Source: Rhodanobacter sp.
Lineage (GTDB): Bacteria; Pseudomonadota; Gammaproteobacteria; Xanthomonadales; Rhodanobacteraceae
Assembly: GCA_027450005.1 (NCBI GenBank)
Contig: DAIDKO010000121.1
Span: 1 to 45,567, forward strand
Length of the DNA: 45,567 nucleotides
Direction: 5' to 3'
The notes beneath the pieces are model-generated. The model had not been told where the DNA came from and ran no database searches. It saw only the letters and a program-made list of their open reading frames with translations. A program made the translations under genes and the position numbers. Positions 8,663 to 19,491 of this stretch are shown here, one piece after another. Positions within the stretch are counted from its first letter, which is position 1; each line of letters begins with the position of its first letter.

Positions 8663-10504
8663 TCAGAAGGCGTACTTCAGGCCTAGGTTGACGCTGTTGT
8701 ACTTCTGGCTGCTATCGCCGAAGCGACCACTGTAGCCAAACCAGCCGCTGAAGCGCGGATTGAACTGCGCGGACACGCCCAGGTTGGCGCTGCCCCAGGT
8801 CTTGTCTGGCACGTAGCCGGGCAGCGCGAAGCTGCCGTTCATGCTGTTGAGGCCGGCAGTCACACTGCGCGCCTGGGCCTTGCTGTCATGGTTCCAGGCG
8901 ATCTCGGCGTAAGGCGACAGCATGGTATTTCCCGCCTGCCAATGCCCTTGCACGCGCCAGCCCAAGGTACCGATCAGCGCATTGCGCTGCTGGCGGCCGA
9001 ACCACATCGCGGTGCTGTCGTTGCCGTCTTCGCTATAGCCGTTGATCTTGACGGTTTGCCATTCCAGGTTGGCAAACGGACCAGTGCGCAGGCTACCCGC
9101 GTCGAACCACCATCCACCGGTCAGGCCACCCCCGAGGTGCGAACCATCAGCCTTGCCGCTTTCATTGCGCGAGGCGGCACCGATCTGGATACGGCGATTG
9201 ATGTCGCTGAAGTTGGACTGGCCAAAGTCTGCGTAGCCACCCACGTAGCCACCCCCCTGGTGGTAGGTGACGTATCCCAGGCCGCTGATGTCCTGCAGTT
9301 TGTAGCCGCCACCGCCGACGGTATCGGCATTGCTCTGTCCCACGCCCAGCGCGATGCCGGCGGAGATGTTGTCGCTGGCGCGAACGTCCACGCCCAGCGT
9401 TAGGTTGACGTCGTTGCTGCTGGCCTCGGGCGAGTTGCTCTGTGCGTCGAAGCGCTGGTGCGCATAGTCGACGTTGACGAAGGTACGGGTGCTACTGCCG
9501 TTGCCATCGGCAAGCATTTCGTTGCGGATCGCGCGGGTCTGCGCGGCGCTGGCCGCCAGCGGCGCCTCGCCCAGTAGCGAAATCTGGCCAGGAGCGGCGA
9601 TTTCGGCCAGCACCACACCGGCCAACATCCGGTGCGCTGCCGTGGTCGGATGCACCCCATCGGCGAACAGATAGGTCTGGTCGGTGCCCGGCGCGTAAGT
9701 CACCGGTGCGCCGGAACCCTGCGGTCCGCACTGCACCGAACTGCCGCTGCCACCCGTACAGGCGGGCGCGGTCACGTTAGTGAAGCCGTAGGCCGAGGGA
9801 TTGGCGATCACTTCGTTGATCAGTCCGTAGGTATTTACCGGAATGACGTTGAGGCCGCCATTACTGAGCTGCGCGAGGCCGGAGCTGAGCGTGCTGTTGA
9901 ACAGCACCGAGAGCTGGGTGGCACCGGCCGAGGCGGCCGCGCCACCGGCTCTGGCTTCCGGCGTCGCACCGATGTTGGGCAGGTTGTAGACCACCACGTA
10001 GCGTGCGCCACTGCCCTGCATCTGGCCCATCAGACCCAGCTCGGTCTTGGCGGCGTTGACCGTCCCGGCAGCCAGAACATTGGTGTCCGTGGTGGTGGAA
10101 GTCAGGTAGAAGATGTCGTTGGCTCCGCCCCACACCTGGTAGAGCGCATTCGCATCGGCATGGCCACCGTTTGCTGCCAGGTACATCTGGAACTGCTGCG
10201 GCAGGGTCGGCACCGGTGCGACGCCCTGCACCACTCCAGCACCACCGAACGCATAGTCGGTGCCGCCGAGCAGCGAAGCCTGGATCGGGTCGCCCAAGCC
10301 GGCGGCGACTAGTTCCGCCGCGGTCTGGCCTGGGTTGGTGGTAAAGCGCATCGGCGTCGGCGAGCCTAGCGAAAGCGAAAGGTTGCCGGCATCGCTCAAG
10401 CTGTCGCCGAACACGACGACCTTGCTGAAATCGGTTGCGCTGGCGGCCGTGCTGAGCAACAGGGCGGCGACGATGGCGCCGGCCAGATGACGGGTACGAA
10501 GCAT
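8663..10504 (-). CDS. GDSL esterase/lipase autotransporter (EstA-like)
   Basis: A 613-residue type V secreted esterase. A signal peptide (about 1-23, ending AASA) is followed by the passenger. The passenger has GDSL block I FGDSLSDAGN (Ser35), block III GGAND (Asn129) and block V DGVHP (Asp282, His285), so the SGNH triad is complete. Residues from about 340 form the 12-strand autotransporter beta-barrel and end in Phe after NLGLKYA, the usual BAM signal. It should hydrolyse short- or medium-chain esters while displayed on the outer membrane, as for Pseudomonas EstA. I place the start at ATG 10504, where AGGAG lies 8 bp upstream and a signal peptide begins at once; an 18-residue extension is possible but lacks support. 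Confidence 0.93.
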   Translation of the reverse strand: MLRTRHLAGAIVAALLLSTAASATDFSKVVVFGDSLSDAGNLSLSLGSPTPMRFTTNPGQTAAELVAAGLGDPIQASLLGGTDYAFGGAGVVQGVAPVPTLPQQFQMYLAANGGHADANALYQVWGGANDIFYLTSTTTDTNVLAAGTVNAAKTELGLMGQMQGSGARYVVVYNLPNIGATPEARAGGAAASAGATQLSVLFNSTLSSGLAQLSNGGLNVIPVNTYGLINEVIANPSAYGFTNVTAPACTGGSGSSVQCGPQGSGAPVTYAPGTDQTYLFADGVHPTTAAHRMLAGVVLAEIAAPGQISLLGEAPLAASAAQTRAIRNEMLADGNGSSTRTFVNVDYAHQRFDAQSNSPEASSNDVNLTLGVDVRASDNISAGIALGVGQSNADTVGGGGYKLQDISGLGYVTYHQGGGYVGGYADFGQSNFSDINRRIQIGAASRNESGKADGSHLGGGLTGGWWFDAGSLRTGPFANLEWQTVKINGYSEDGNDSTAMWFGRQQRNALIGTLGWRVQGHWQAGNTMLSPYAEIAWNHDSKAQARSVTAGLNSMNGSFALPGYVPDKTWGSANLGVSAQFNPRFSGWFGYSGRFGDSSQKYNSVNLGLKYAF

Positions 10505-10575
10505 GCGAACACTCCTGGGCCGGGATGGCCTTGTTAGCTTGGCGTTACGGTACGGCATCCCATACGGAACCGCAT

Positions 10576-10596
10576 GCTGCAGCGCACCGCTGCAGC
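10576..10596. repeat. hairpin in the esterase-tex gap
   Basis: Arms GCTGCAGCG (10576-10584) and CGCTGCAGC (10588-10596) form a perfect 9-bp stem with a CAC loop. Read with tex (minus strand) it lacks a T tract, so it is a weak terminator at best. Confidence 0.4.
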
Positions 10597-10618
10597 TTTG
10601 GTTCGGCAGCGAGCCCCG

Positions 10619-12952
10619 TCAGCGCTTGATCGCTCGGGTCAGTGCGTCGGCGAAGGCGCTGTTGGCTGGGGCGGAGGCATGCTTGGGAGCTGGGCGGGGG
10701 CGCTGGCCACGCTGGTCCCGCGCGCCGCTGGGGCGAGCATCGCCGCCACTCGGCTTGCCGCGTGTCTGGCCTGGCTCGTCGTCCAGCCGCATGGAGAGGC
10801 CGATGCGCTGGCGCGGCAGGTCCACCTCCATCACCTTGACCTTGACAATGTCGCCGGCCTTCACCGCGTCGCGCGGGTCCTTGACGAAGGTGTGTGACAG
10901 CGCCGAGACGTGGACCAGGCCGTCCTGGTGCACGCCGATGTCGACGAACGCGCCGAACGCGGCGACATTGGTTACGCGGCCTTCGAGGATCATGCCGGGG
11001 CGCAGGTCCTTCACGTCTTCCACACCCTCGGCGAAACTCGGCGCGACGAACTCGGGGCGGGGGTCGCGGCCGGGCTTCTCCAGCTCCTTGAGGATGTCGC
11101 GCACGGTCGGCACGCCAAACCGCTCGTCGGTGAACTGCTCGGCTCTCAGGCCACGAAGGAAGCCGGTGTCGCCGATGATATTGCGTACTTCGCGACCGCA
11201 TTGGGCGATGATCCGTTCGACGACGGGATAGGCTTCCGGGTGCACTGCGCTGGCGTCCAGCGGGTTGTCGCCGTTGGGCACGCGCAGGAAGCCGGCACAC
11301 TGCTCGTACGCCTTGTCGCCGAGGCGCGGCACCTTCAGCAGGGCCTTCCGGTTGGCGAACGGGCCGTTCGCGTCGCGGTGTTTGATCACGTTCTCGGCCA
11401 CCGATGCGGTTAGGCCGGCCACACGCGAGAGCAGGGCGGCCGAAGCGGTGTTCACGTCCACGCCGACCGCGTTCACGCAGTCCTCCACGCGGGCGTCCAG
11501 CGCCCGCGCCAGCTTTACCTGGTTCACGTCGTGCTGGTACTGGCCAACGCCGATCGCCTTGGGCTCGATCTTCACCAGCTCGGCCAGCGGATCCTGTAAG
11601 CGGCGCGCGATGGAGATGGCGCCGCGCAGGCTCACGTCGAGGTCGGGGAACTCGCGCGCTGCGGTTTCGGACGCCGAGTACACCGAGGCACCCGCCTCGC
11701 TCACCACCACTTTCGACAGCTTGTGTTCCGGATGACTCTTGGCCAGCCCCTTGATCAGCTCGCCGGCTAGCCTGTCGGTCTCGCGCGAGGCGGTGCCATT
11801 GCCGATGGCGATCAGATCCACGCCATGCCTCTGGCACAGGCGCGCGAGGGCGGCCAGCGACTCGCTCCACTGCCGGCGCGGTTCGTGCGGATAGACGGTG
11901 TCGGTGGCCAGCAGCTTGCCGGTGGGGTCGACCACCGCCACCTTCACGCCGGTGCGAATGCCTGGGTCAAGGCCCATCACCGTCTTCGCGCCGGCGGGCG
12001 CGGCCAGCATCAGGTCCTTGAGGTTGTCGCCGAACACGCGGATCGCCTCGTCTTCGGCGCCTTCGCGCACGCGGCCGAACAAGTCCAGCGTAAGGTGCAG
12101 GTGTAGCTTTACCCGCCAGGTTAGGCGCACCGTTTCACGCAGCCACGCGTCGGCGGCGCGGCCGCGGTCGACGATGCCGGCATGCGCAGCCACGCGACCT
12201 TCGCCTTCGGTGTGGCCCTGCTCGGGATCCAGCGCGGGCGACAGCTCCAGTTCGATCACGCCTTCGTTGCGCGCGCGCATCAGCGCCAGCAGGCGGTGCG
12301 ATGGGATCTTGCCGATCGGCTCGACGTGGTCGAAGTAGTCGCGGAACTTGGCGCCTTCGCTTTCCTTGCCCTCGATCACCTTGGCGCGGATCTGGCCCTT
12401 GTCCCACAGCCAGTCGCGCAGCTCGCCGACCAGCGCGGCGTCCTCAGCGATGGCTTCCGTCAAGATCGCGCGCGCGCCATCGAGCGCGGCGCGCACGTCG
12501 GCCACGCCCTTGTCCGCGTCGACGAAATCGGCGGCGAAGCTTTCCGGGTCGCGCGTGGGATCCTCGCGCAGGCCCAGCGCCAGCGGTTCCAGGCCAGCTT
12601 CGCGGGCGATCTGCGCCTTGGTGCGCCGCTTGGGCTTGTACGGCAGATAGAGGTCTTCCAGCCGCGCCTTGGTGTCGGCGGCGAGGATGTCACCCTTCAG
12701 CGCGTCGGTGAGCTTGCCCTGTTCCTCGATGCTGGCCAGCACCGCCGCGCGACGCTCTTCCAGTTCGCGCAGGTAGCGCAGGCGCTCCTCGAGCAGGCGC
12801 AACTGGGTGTCGTCAAGGCCTCCGGTGGCTTCCTTGCGGTAGCGCGCGATGAACGGCACGGTGGCGCCGCCGTCGAGCAGTTCGACCGCCGCGCGGACCT
12901 GTTCGGGCTTGGCGGCGATGTCCTGGGCAATGCGTTGTTCGATGCTCAGCAT
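10619..12952 (-). CDS. tex: Tex-family S1 RNA-binding transcription accessory protein
   Basis: 777 residues, the usual Tex length. It has an N-terminal helical domain with the conserved [12 protein letters not shown], a YqgF/RNase H-like fold (about 320-450, starting [11 protein letters not shown]), helix-hairpin-helix repeats (about 495-560) and a C-terminal S1 domain (651-722, [20 protein letters not shown]). The last 55 residues are basic, Pro/Gly-rich and disordered. Tex binds nucleic acid and interacts with RNA polymerase; in several pathogens it affects toxin expression. The start is ATG 12952, giving MLSIEQRIA; a longer open frame upstream is unlikely because it crosses the probable promoter. 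Confidence 0.95.
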   Translation of the reverse strand: MLSIEQRIAQDIAAKPEQVRAAVELLDGGATVPFIARYRKEATGGLDDTQLRLLEERLRYLRELEERRAAVLASIEEQGKLTDALKGDILAADTKARLEDLYLPYKPKRRTKAQIAREAGLEPLALGLREDPTRDPESFAADFVDADKGVADVRAALDGARAILTEAIAEDAALVGELRDWLWDKGQIRAKVIEGKESEGAKFRDYFDHVEPIGKIPSHRLLALMRARNEGVIELELSPALDPEQGHTEGEGRVAAHAGIVDRGRAADAWLRETVRLTWRVKLHLHLTLDLFGRVREGAEDEAIRVFGDNLKDLMLAAPAGAKTVMGLDPGIRTGVKVAVVDPTGKLLATDTVYPHEPRRQWSESLAALARLCQRHGVDLIAIGNGTASRETDRLAGELIKGLAKSHPEHKLSKVVVSEAGASVYSASETAAREFPDLDVSLRGAISIARRLQDPLAELVKIEPKAIGVGQYQHDVNQVKLARALDARVEDCVNAVGVDVNTASAALLSRVAGLTASVAENVIKHRDANGPFANRKALLKVPRLGDKAYEQCAGFLRVPNGDNPLDASAVHPEAYPVVERIIAQCGREVRNIIGDTGFLRGLRAEQFTDERFGVPTVRDILKELEKPGRDPRPEFVAPSFAEGVEDVKDLRPGMILEGRVTNVAAFGAFVDIGVHQDGLVHVSALSHTFVKDPRDAVKAGDIVKVKVMEVDLPRQRIGLSMRLDDEPGQTRGKPSGGDARPSGARDQRGQRPRPAPKHASAPANSAFADALTRAIKR

Positions 12953-12989
12953 GGGATGAAGCAGATCCTTCGTGTGGAGCGAGCCGGTG

Positions 12990-12995
12990 ATAATA
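12990..12995 (-). promoter_or_regulatory. possible tex -10 box
   Basis: TATTAT on the minus strand lies about 38 bp before the tex start, just downstream of the RDD-gene terminator. No clear -35 was found. Confidence 0.35.
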
Positions 12996-13065
12996 GCAAG
13001 CAGGCCCTGCCAGCTTGCCTCGGCAAATCGCACGGAGTCGCACTGCGCCTGCACTGTCGGTTGCC

Positions 13066-13100
13066 AAAGAAAACGGCGCCGGGGCGGAACCCGGCGCCGT
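13066..13100 (-). terminator. rho-independent terminator after the RDD gene
   Basis: A perfect 11-bp GC stem (ACGGCGCCGGG at 13073-13083 with CCCGGCGCCGT at 13090-13100) is followed on the minus strand by TTTCTTT. It lies 18 bp beyond the RDD stop and isolates that gene from tex. Confidence 0.82.
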
Positions 13101-13117
13101 GCCTGCGGAGCGGCGAA

Positions 13118-13897
13118 TCAGGCGTTGAACGAATCGCTGCCGCCGGCGGACTTCGCAGGCGTGCTGAATTCGCTGGCGCGGCCGTTCAGCACCAGGGTAC
13201 CGGCGATCAGGTCGTGCAGCCCCTGCTTGCGCTGGGTGAAAGCCACCATGATGTAGCCGATGCAAAGGATGATCTGACTCAACAGCATGGCTGGATAGCG
13301 GATGAGCGCGCGCGCCAGCGTGAGCCGTCGGCCTTGCATGTCGGTGACTCGGATGCCCAGCGCCAGCTTGCCGACCGTGGCTTGCCAGGGAGAGCTTTCG
13401 CACAGCGCGTAATACCACCAAGCTACTACGAAGCCGGCAAGGAAGGCAGGCCATATCGTGGTGTAGAACTGGACCTGCGCTGCCAGCATGGCGTGGGGAT
13501 CGCCTGCGGCGCTCAGCGAAGCCTGCTGCAGCATTTTTTTCGCCGCGCTGAGGCCGAAGGCTGACTCGATCAGCATGGTCGGAATCCACAGCACAATGAT
13601 GTCAAGGATGTAAGCCGCCACGCGCTTCCAGAAGCCCGCGTAGTCCTCCAGTGCGGCGGTGGTGGTCTGCGGCAGGGGCTGCATGGGCGCGGAGGGTGCC
13701 GAGTAGGAATTGTCCGCGGCGGGCTGGGCATCACGCGTCACGTCGGGGAACAGCACCGACAACGGTTGCCAGTCAGCGAGGCCTTCGCGCCACGCGAGGT
13801 CGCTGCTACTAACCTGACCGCTGCGCAGCCATGCCCGCACATCCTCTTCCTTGTATGGGCCATGGCGTTCGCCGTTGCGGCCGATCCAGATTTCCAT
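13118..13897 (-). CDS. GYF_2 plus RDD-domain membrane protein
   Basis: 259 residues. Residues 1-50 form a GYF_2-type domain (WIGRNGERHGPY, then ADWQPL), a small bacterial module for protein binding. After a Pro/Gln linker, residues 80-240 form an RDD domain with the defining arginine in FWKRVAAYILDIIV and the pair of aspartates in the first helix, plus further transmembrane segments and the GLHDLIAGT motif near the end. RDD proteins are inner-membrane proteins, some implicated in ion or compatible-solute transport; the function here is not known. ATG 13897 has GGGGAG 8 bp upstream; a GTG 9 bases earlier overlaps that site. Confidence 0.82.
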   Translation of the reverse strand: MEIWIGRNGERHGPYKEEDVRAWLRSGQVSSSDLAWREGLADWQPLSVLFPDVTRDAQPAADNSYSAPSAPMQPLPQTTTAALEDYAGFWKRVAAYILDIIVLWIPTMLIESAFGLSAAKKMLQQASLSAAGDPHAMLAAQVQFYTTIWPAFLAGFVVAWWYYALCESSPWQATVGKLALGIRVTDMQGRRLTLARALIRYPAMLLSQIILCIGYIMVAFTQRKQGLHDLIAGTLVLNGRASEFSTPAKSAGGSDSFNA

Positions 13898-13981
13898 TGC
13901 ATGCACTCCCCGTGTGGTGAATGCGGCGATGATGCCATGGCAGCAGGGCTGCCGGGGGCCCGGAAAGGGTAAGGAGGGACC

Positions 13982-15856
<1,875 letters not shown>

Positions 15857-16025
15857 TGTTGCCATGGTGCCGAATCGGGATGCGTATGGTAGCGCGCTAA
15901 CCTTCATGAAGTTTGGCACGCAAGCTGCTTGAATTAACTCGCACTTTCATGGGCACCGGCTGCGCGACAACGCGCGCCGGGATCGGGCGGACAGGGGCTT
16001 GATCGCGCGTCACGGAAGGAAGCGG

Positions 16026-16056
16026 GACGGCGCCCTTCGGGGCGCCGTCGTTTTTT
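16026..16056 (+). terminator. strong plus-strand intrinsic terminator with TTCG loop
   Basis: GACGGCGCCC (16026-16035), TTCG, GGGCGCCGTC (16040-16049), then G and six T. It is textbook in form, but no plus-strand protein gene lies upstream of it: mnmG points away. It therefore implies a short, untranslated plus-strand transcript starting after about 15860. Confidence 0.75.
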
Positions 16057-16117
16057 GCGTGACGGAGAATCCTGGACATCGCATCGGCCGCGTGGCCCGA
16101 GCATCCCCAAGGTATTG

Positions 16118-16149
16118 AAAAGCGAAACCCCGCAGGGATGCGGGGTTTC
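16118..16149 (-). terminator. minus-strand intrinsic terminator
   Basis: GAAACCCCGCA (16124-16134), a 4-base loop and TGCGGGGTTTC (16139-16149) form a perfect 11-bp stem. On the minus strand GCTTTTC follows; on the plus strand the flank is ACCTT, so the minus orientation fits better. Confidence 0.65.
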
Positions 16150-16245
16150 ACCTTAGAGATCTGGCGCCCGGTGGTCTCAGGAACAGGGGGAATCCGGGAT
16201 GACCGTGTTGCCGGGCGCCAGAAACCTTGAAACTTTAATGTTGCC
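16118..16245 (-). ncRNA. candidate small RNA
   Basis: A 12-bp perfect inverted repeat, TCTGGCGCCCGG (16160-16171) with CCGGGCGCCAGA (16211-16222), encloses a 39-base loop and is followed 10 bases later on the minus strand by the terminator at 16118-16149. Together they look like a structured, terminated transcript of about 100-130 bases. I do not recognise it as 6S, SRP, tmRNA or RNase P. The 5' end is a guess; no strong promoter was found. Confidence 0.35.
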
Positions 16246-16380
16246 TATCCGCTTTATCCCTGCCACAGCATGCTTCGATCTTGGCCGCGAACTAGTGAAC
16301 CCGCGGTGACTGGAATGCAAATTTCTGCCGAAGCATGGCAGGTGTTGACGTACCACGTCAGTTTCAAATGGACGCGCAAA

Positions 16381-16403
16381 ATCACTGCGTGATCAGCATC
16401 ACA
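16381..16403. promoter_or_regulatory. possible CRP/Clp-type site before the 61-residue gene
   Basis: CGTGATCAGCATCACA (16388-16403) fits the CRP/Clp pattern GTGA-N6-TCAC, with TCACA at the right half. It overlaps a second palindrome, ATCAC-TGC-GTGAT (16381-16393), so three half-sites alternate. It lies about 53 bp upstream of ATG 16456. Confidence 0.4.
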
Positions 16404-16455
16404 CTTTGGCATGGCCGATGCATTATCTCCGACAACAAATCACCGGAGAGCCGTC

Positions 16456-16641
16456 ATGGGCATGAACATCGATTTCGAGAAGTTCTTTCCGCATCACGAT
16501 CTGCTGATCGAAATTGGCCGTATCGAGATGGCGATGGAAACCCTGCATGAGCGCGCCGAGAACGAGCGAGCCATGCTGCAGCCGCGCTTGGAATCGCGCA
16601 TGGTGCGCCTGCGTTCCGCGCTGAAGAGCCTGCCGGTATGA
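16456..16641 (+). CDS. small hypothetical protein, 61 residues
   Basis: A charged, probably all-helical cytoplasmic protein with heptad-like spacing of Leu, Ile and Met (from about 10 to 55) and many Glu/Arg residues; no signal peptide or membrane segment. ATG 16456 has GGAG 7 bp upstream; MGMN leaves an alternative ATG two codons later. It has its own candidate CRP-like site upstream and terminator downstream, and its composition resembles its neighbours, so I consider it a real gene. I do not recognise the family. Confidence 0.65.
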   Translation: MGMNIDFEKFFPHHDLLIEIGRIEMAMETLHERAENERAMLQPRLESRMVRLRSALKSLPV

Positions 16642-16733
16642 GCGGCGATATCTGAGGCGCACCCTGGGCTCGATGGCTTTGACTTGGTCAAGACGCCAGA
16701 GCCATCGCGCACAAGGCGCGCCATAGCACGACT

Positions 16734-16765
16734 AAGCGGCGGCCCCTGGTCGCCGCTTCGCTTTT
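16734..16765 (+). terminator. terminator of the 61-residue gene
   Basis: AAGCGGCG (16734-16741) pairs with CGCCGCTT (16751-16758), followed by CGCTTTT. It reaches the stop codon of the convergent pepN gene. Confidence 0.6.
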
Positions 16766-19416
16766 CAGCCCTTCAGCATGTTGCCCGCGATTTCGGCGAG
16801 GTTGCGCGACAGCTTGTCGTGGGCCGCCAAAGACGCCAGCGTGGCATAGGCCGCTTCGCGACGCCGTGGCTCCAGTCGCTGCCAGCCGTTGAACGCGGTA
16901 GCGAGGCGGGCGGCGATCTGCGGGTTGAGCGTGTCCAGCGTGAGCAGTCGCTGCGCGTACAGCCGGTAACCGGCACCGTCGGCCCGGTGGAAGCCGGTGG
17001 GATTGCCATTGGCCCAGGTACCCAGCAAGGCGCGGGCTCGATTCGGGTTCTTCAGGGTGAAGGCGGGATCGGCTTCCAGCGACTGCACACGGGCGAGCGC
17101 ACCGTCGCCCGGCAACTGCGCCTGCAGCGCGAACCACTTGTCCAGCGCCAGCGGATCGCTTGCGTAGCGTTCCCGATAGTGCGCCAGCGGTTCGGCGCTG
17201 CGGGTCGCGTCGTGGCGCGCCAGCAGGGCGAGCGCGGCAAGCCGGTCGGTCATGCTGGGTGCGCCACGATACTGCGCGGCGGCGTGATCGCAGGCGGTGG
17301 TGGGGGCCAGCAGGGCCAGCAGTTGCAGCACGCGTTGCTTGAGGCTGCGATTGGCCTGGCTGGCGGCGTCGATGGCCGCCGTGGCCTGGGTTGAGAGCGC
17401 GCGATAACGTGCGTCCAGCTTGTCGGTGCCGATGCGTGCGGCCAGGCGCTGCTGCAATTGCTGGCGCAAGGCGTGAATGCGCACCGGATCGACCACCGAC
17501 TCGCGTTCCGCCAGCTCAACTTCGCCAGGCGGATTGAGCAGGCCGGCGAGCAAAGCAGGATCGAGCCGCGGATCGTCAAACAGGGCGGCCAACGCGCCGC
17601 ACCACGCATCGGCGGCATCGGTCTTGGCGCCGTCGCGTAAGGCATCGCAGGCGCGCTGCGCGAGTTGCTGGCCGGCTTCCCACCGGTTGAAGCCGTCCGG
17701 GTCGTGGGTCAGCAGCAGCGCCAGCTCGGCCGGCGCGTAATCGCACTCCAGGATCGCTGGCGCGGAGAAGCCGCGCAGCAGCGAGGGTATTGGGCGGTGC
17801 TCCACGTTGCGGAACACGAAGCGCTGCTCGGCGTCGGCCAGCACCACCACGATCTCGGTATCGCCCGCCCGGCGGCTCCCGTCCAGATGCAGGGGCTGTA
17901 TGCGCCCGTCGGCACCGAACAGCGCCAGCTTCACCGGGATCGGCAAGGGCTGCTTGTGCGGTTGCTGCGGGCTGGGCGGCGTGTGCTGCGACAAGGTGAG
18001 CGTGTACTCGCGGAGCGTGGCGTCGTAGGCGCCATGTGCTTTCAACCGCGGCGTGCCGGACTGGCCGTACCAAGCGAGGTAGGGCGAAAGGTCTATGCCA
18101 TTGGCATCGCCCAGCGCGGCGAGAAAATCCTCGAGGGTGGCGGCGCGGCCGTCGTTGCGGGCAAAGTAGAGGTCGCTGCCGCGCCGAAAACCCTCCGCGC
18201 CCAGCGCCCCGGCCAGCATGCGCACCAGCTCCGCGCCCTTTTCGTACACCGTGGCGGTGTAGAAATTGTTGATCTCGCGGTACTCAGCAGGCCGCACCGG
18301 ATGCGCCAGCGGGCCAGCGTCCTCGGGAAACTGCGCGCGGCGCAGCAGCGACACGTCTTCGATGCGCTTCAGCGGCGCCGAGTTCATGTCAGCCGAGAAG
18401 CATTGTTCGCGATAGACGGTGAAGCCTTCCTTGAGGCTCAGCTGGAACCAGTCGCGGCAGGTGACACGGTTGCCGCTCCAGTTGTGGAAGTACTCATGCG
18501 CGACCACCGCCTCCACGCGGCGGTATTCGTCGTCGGTGCTGGAGTCGGCGTCGGCCAGCAGGCACTTCGTGTTGAAGATGTTGAGGCCCTTGTTCTCCAT
18601 CGCGCCCATGTTGAAGTCGTGGGTGGCGACGACGTGGAACACGCCAAGGTCGTAGTTGCGGCCGTAGGTCTGCTCATCCCAGCGCATCGAACGCACCAGT
18701 GCGTCCATCGCGTAGTGGCAGCGGGCGATGGCGTCGGCCTCGGCCCAGATCTTCAGCTGCACGTCGCGGCCATCGGCTGTGTGGTAGTCGCGTTCGATCT
18801 TTTCCAGGCGGCCGGCGACTAGGGCGAACAGGTAGGCGGGCTTGGGATGCGGATCGACGAAGCGCGCCCAGTGTCGGCCATCGGGCAGTTCGCCTGCGCC
18901 GTCGGGATTGCCGCCGGCCAGCAGTACCGGGAAGCGCGTGCGATTGGCGCGCAGCGTCACGGTATAGATGGACTGCACGTCGGGGCGGTCCGCGAAATAC
19001 GTGATGTGGCGAAAACCCTGCGCCTCGCATTGGGTTAGTAGGAAGCCGGTCTCGCGCAGGCCGGACAGGTACAGGCCTTCCAGCGCAGTGTTCGCGGCGG
19101 GGTGCACGCGCACGCGCGTTTCCAGCACGCTGCCGTCGCGGACGCCATCCACTTCGATGCCGCCTGCGGTGACGCGGTAGGCGTCAGCCGCCAGCGTCTG
19201 GCCGTCCAGCGCGATAGAAAGTAGCTCGAGGTTTTCGCCGTCGAGTCGCAGTGGCTCGTTTTGCGCGGGATCGCGGCGCAAAAGCAGCTTTGCACTGACT
19301 TCGGCGGCATCGATGTCCAGCTCGAAATCCAGCTCCACCCGCTCCACCCGCCACGCGGGTGCGCGGTAGTCGGCAAGGCGGATCGGCAGATTGGCGGCGT
19401 CGGGTCGAGCGTTCAT
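16765..19416 (-). CDS. pepN: aminopeptidase N (M1 family)
   Basis: 883 residues, close to E. coli PepN (870). A cytoplasmic zinc aminopeptidase that removes N-terminal residues from peptides. GAMEN is at 271-275. The zinc site is HEYFH (His307, catalytic Glu308, His311) with Glu330 18 residues on in LKEGF, and the catalytic Tyr region is further on (TATVYEKGAELVRML). The C-terminal half is the helical DUF3458-type region of PepN enzymes. The start ATG 19416 follows family N-termini; a 21-residue extension to 19479 is unlikely since it would overlap the divergent gene's promoter region. No strong Shine-Dalgarno. Confidence 0.96.
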   Translation of the reverse strand: MNARPDAANLPIRLADYRAPAWRVERVELDFELDIDAAEVSAKLLLRRDPAQNEPLRLDGENLELLSIALDGQTLAADAYRVTAGGIEVDGVRDGSVLETRVRVHPAANTALEGLYLSGLRETGFLLTQCEAQGFRHITYFADRPDVQSIYTVTLRANRTRFPVLLAGGNPDGAGELPDGRHWARFVDPHPKPAYLFALVAGRLEKIERDYHTADGRDVQLKIWAEADAIARCHYAMDALVRSMRWDEQTYGRNYDLGVFHVVATHDFNMGAMENKGLNIFNTKCLLADADSSTDDEYRRVEAVVAHEYFHNWSGNRVTCRDWFQLSLKEGFTVYREQCFSADMNSAPLKRIEDVSLLRRAQFPEDAGPLAHPVRPAEYREINNFYTATVYEKGAELVRMLAGALGAEGFRRGSDLYFARNDGRAATLEDFLAALGDANGIDLSPYLAWYGQSGTPRLKAHGAYDATLREYTLTLSQHTPPSPQQPHKQPLPIPVKLALFGADGRIQPLHLDGSRRAGDTEIVVVLADAEQRFVFRNVEHRPIPSLLRGFSAPAILECDYAPAELALLLTHDPDGFNRWEAGQQLAQRACDALRDGAKTDAADAWCGALAALFDDPRLDPALLAGLLNPPGEVELAERESVVDPVRIHALRQQLQQRLAARIGTDKLDARYRALSTQATAAIDAASQANRSLKQRVLQLLALLAPTTACDHAAAQYRGAPSMTDRLAALALLARHDATRSAEPLAHYRERYASDPLALDKWFALQAQLPGDGALARVQSLEADPAFTLKNPNRARALLGTWANGNPTGFHRADGAGYRLYAQRLLTLDTLNPQIAARLATAFNGWQRLEPRRREAAYATLASLAAHDKLSRNLAEIAGNMLKG

Positions 19417-19491
19417 GCGAGGACAATCGGGGCGGGGATGGATCAGGCTAACATGCGGCATCCTGCTCCTCACCTTCAATGGAGTTCATCG

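Larger units (their letters stand above)
15857..16455. other. 600-bp ORF-free region with three strong hairpins
   Basis: No credible protein gene was found. The region contains a plus-strand terminator at 16026-16056, a minus-strand terminator at 16118-16149, a long-arm inverted repeat at 16160-16222 and a set of ATCAC/GTGAT repeats at 16381-16403 before the small gene at 16456. An 84-codon minus-strand frame (15897-16151) spans both terminator hairpins and is rejected. Confidence 0.6.

Noticed and set aside
12990-13020. Sigma-54 promoter before tex (TGGCAG ... TTGCT)
   Set aside because: The spacing between the GG and GC elements is about 12 bases, not 10.
12182-13564. 460-codon plus-strand frame opposite tex and the RDD gene
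   Set aside because: Antisense shadow covering two well-defined genes, a terminator and a promoter region.
15897-16151. 84-codon minus-strand frame between mnmG and the small gene
   Set aside because: It runs through two intrinsic terminator hairpins and lacks a ribosome-binding site; composition fits non-coding DNA.
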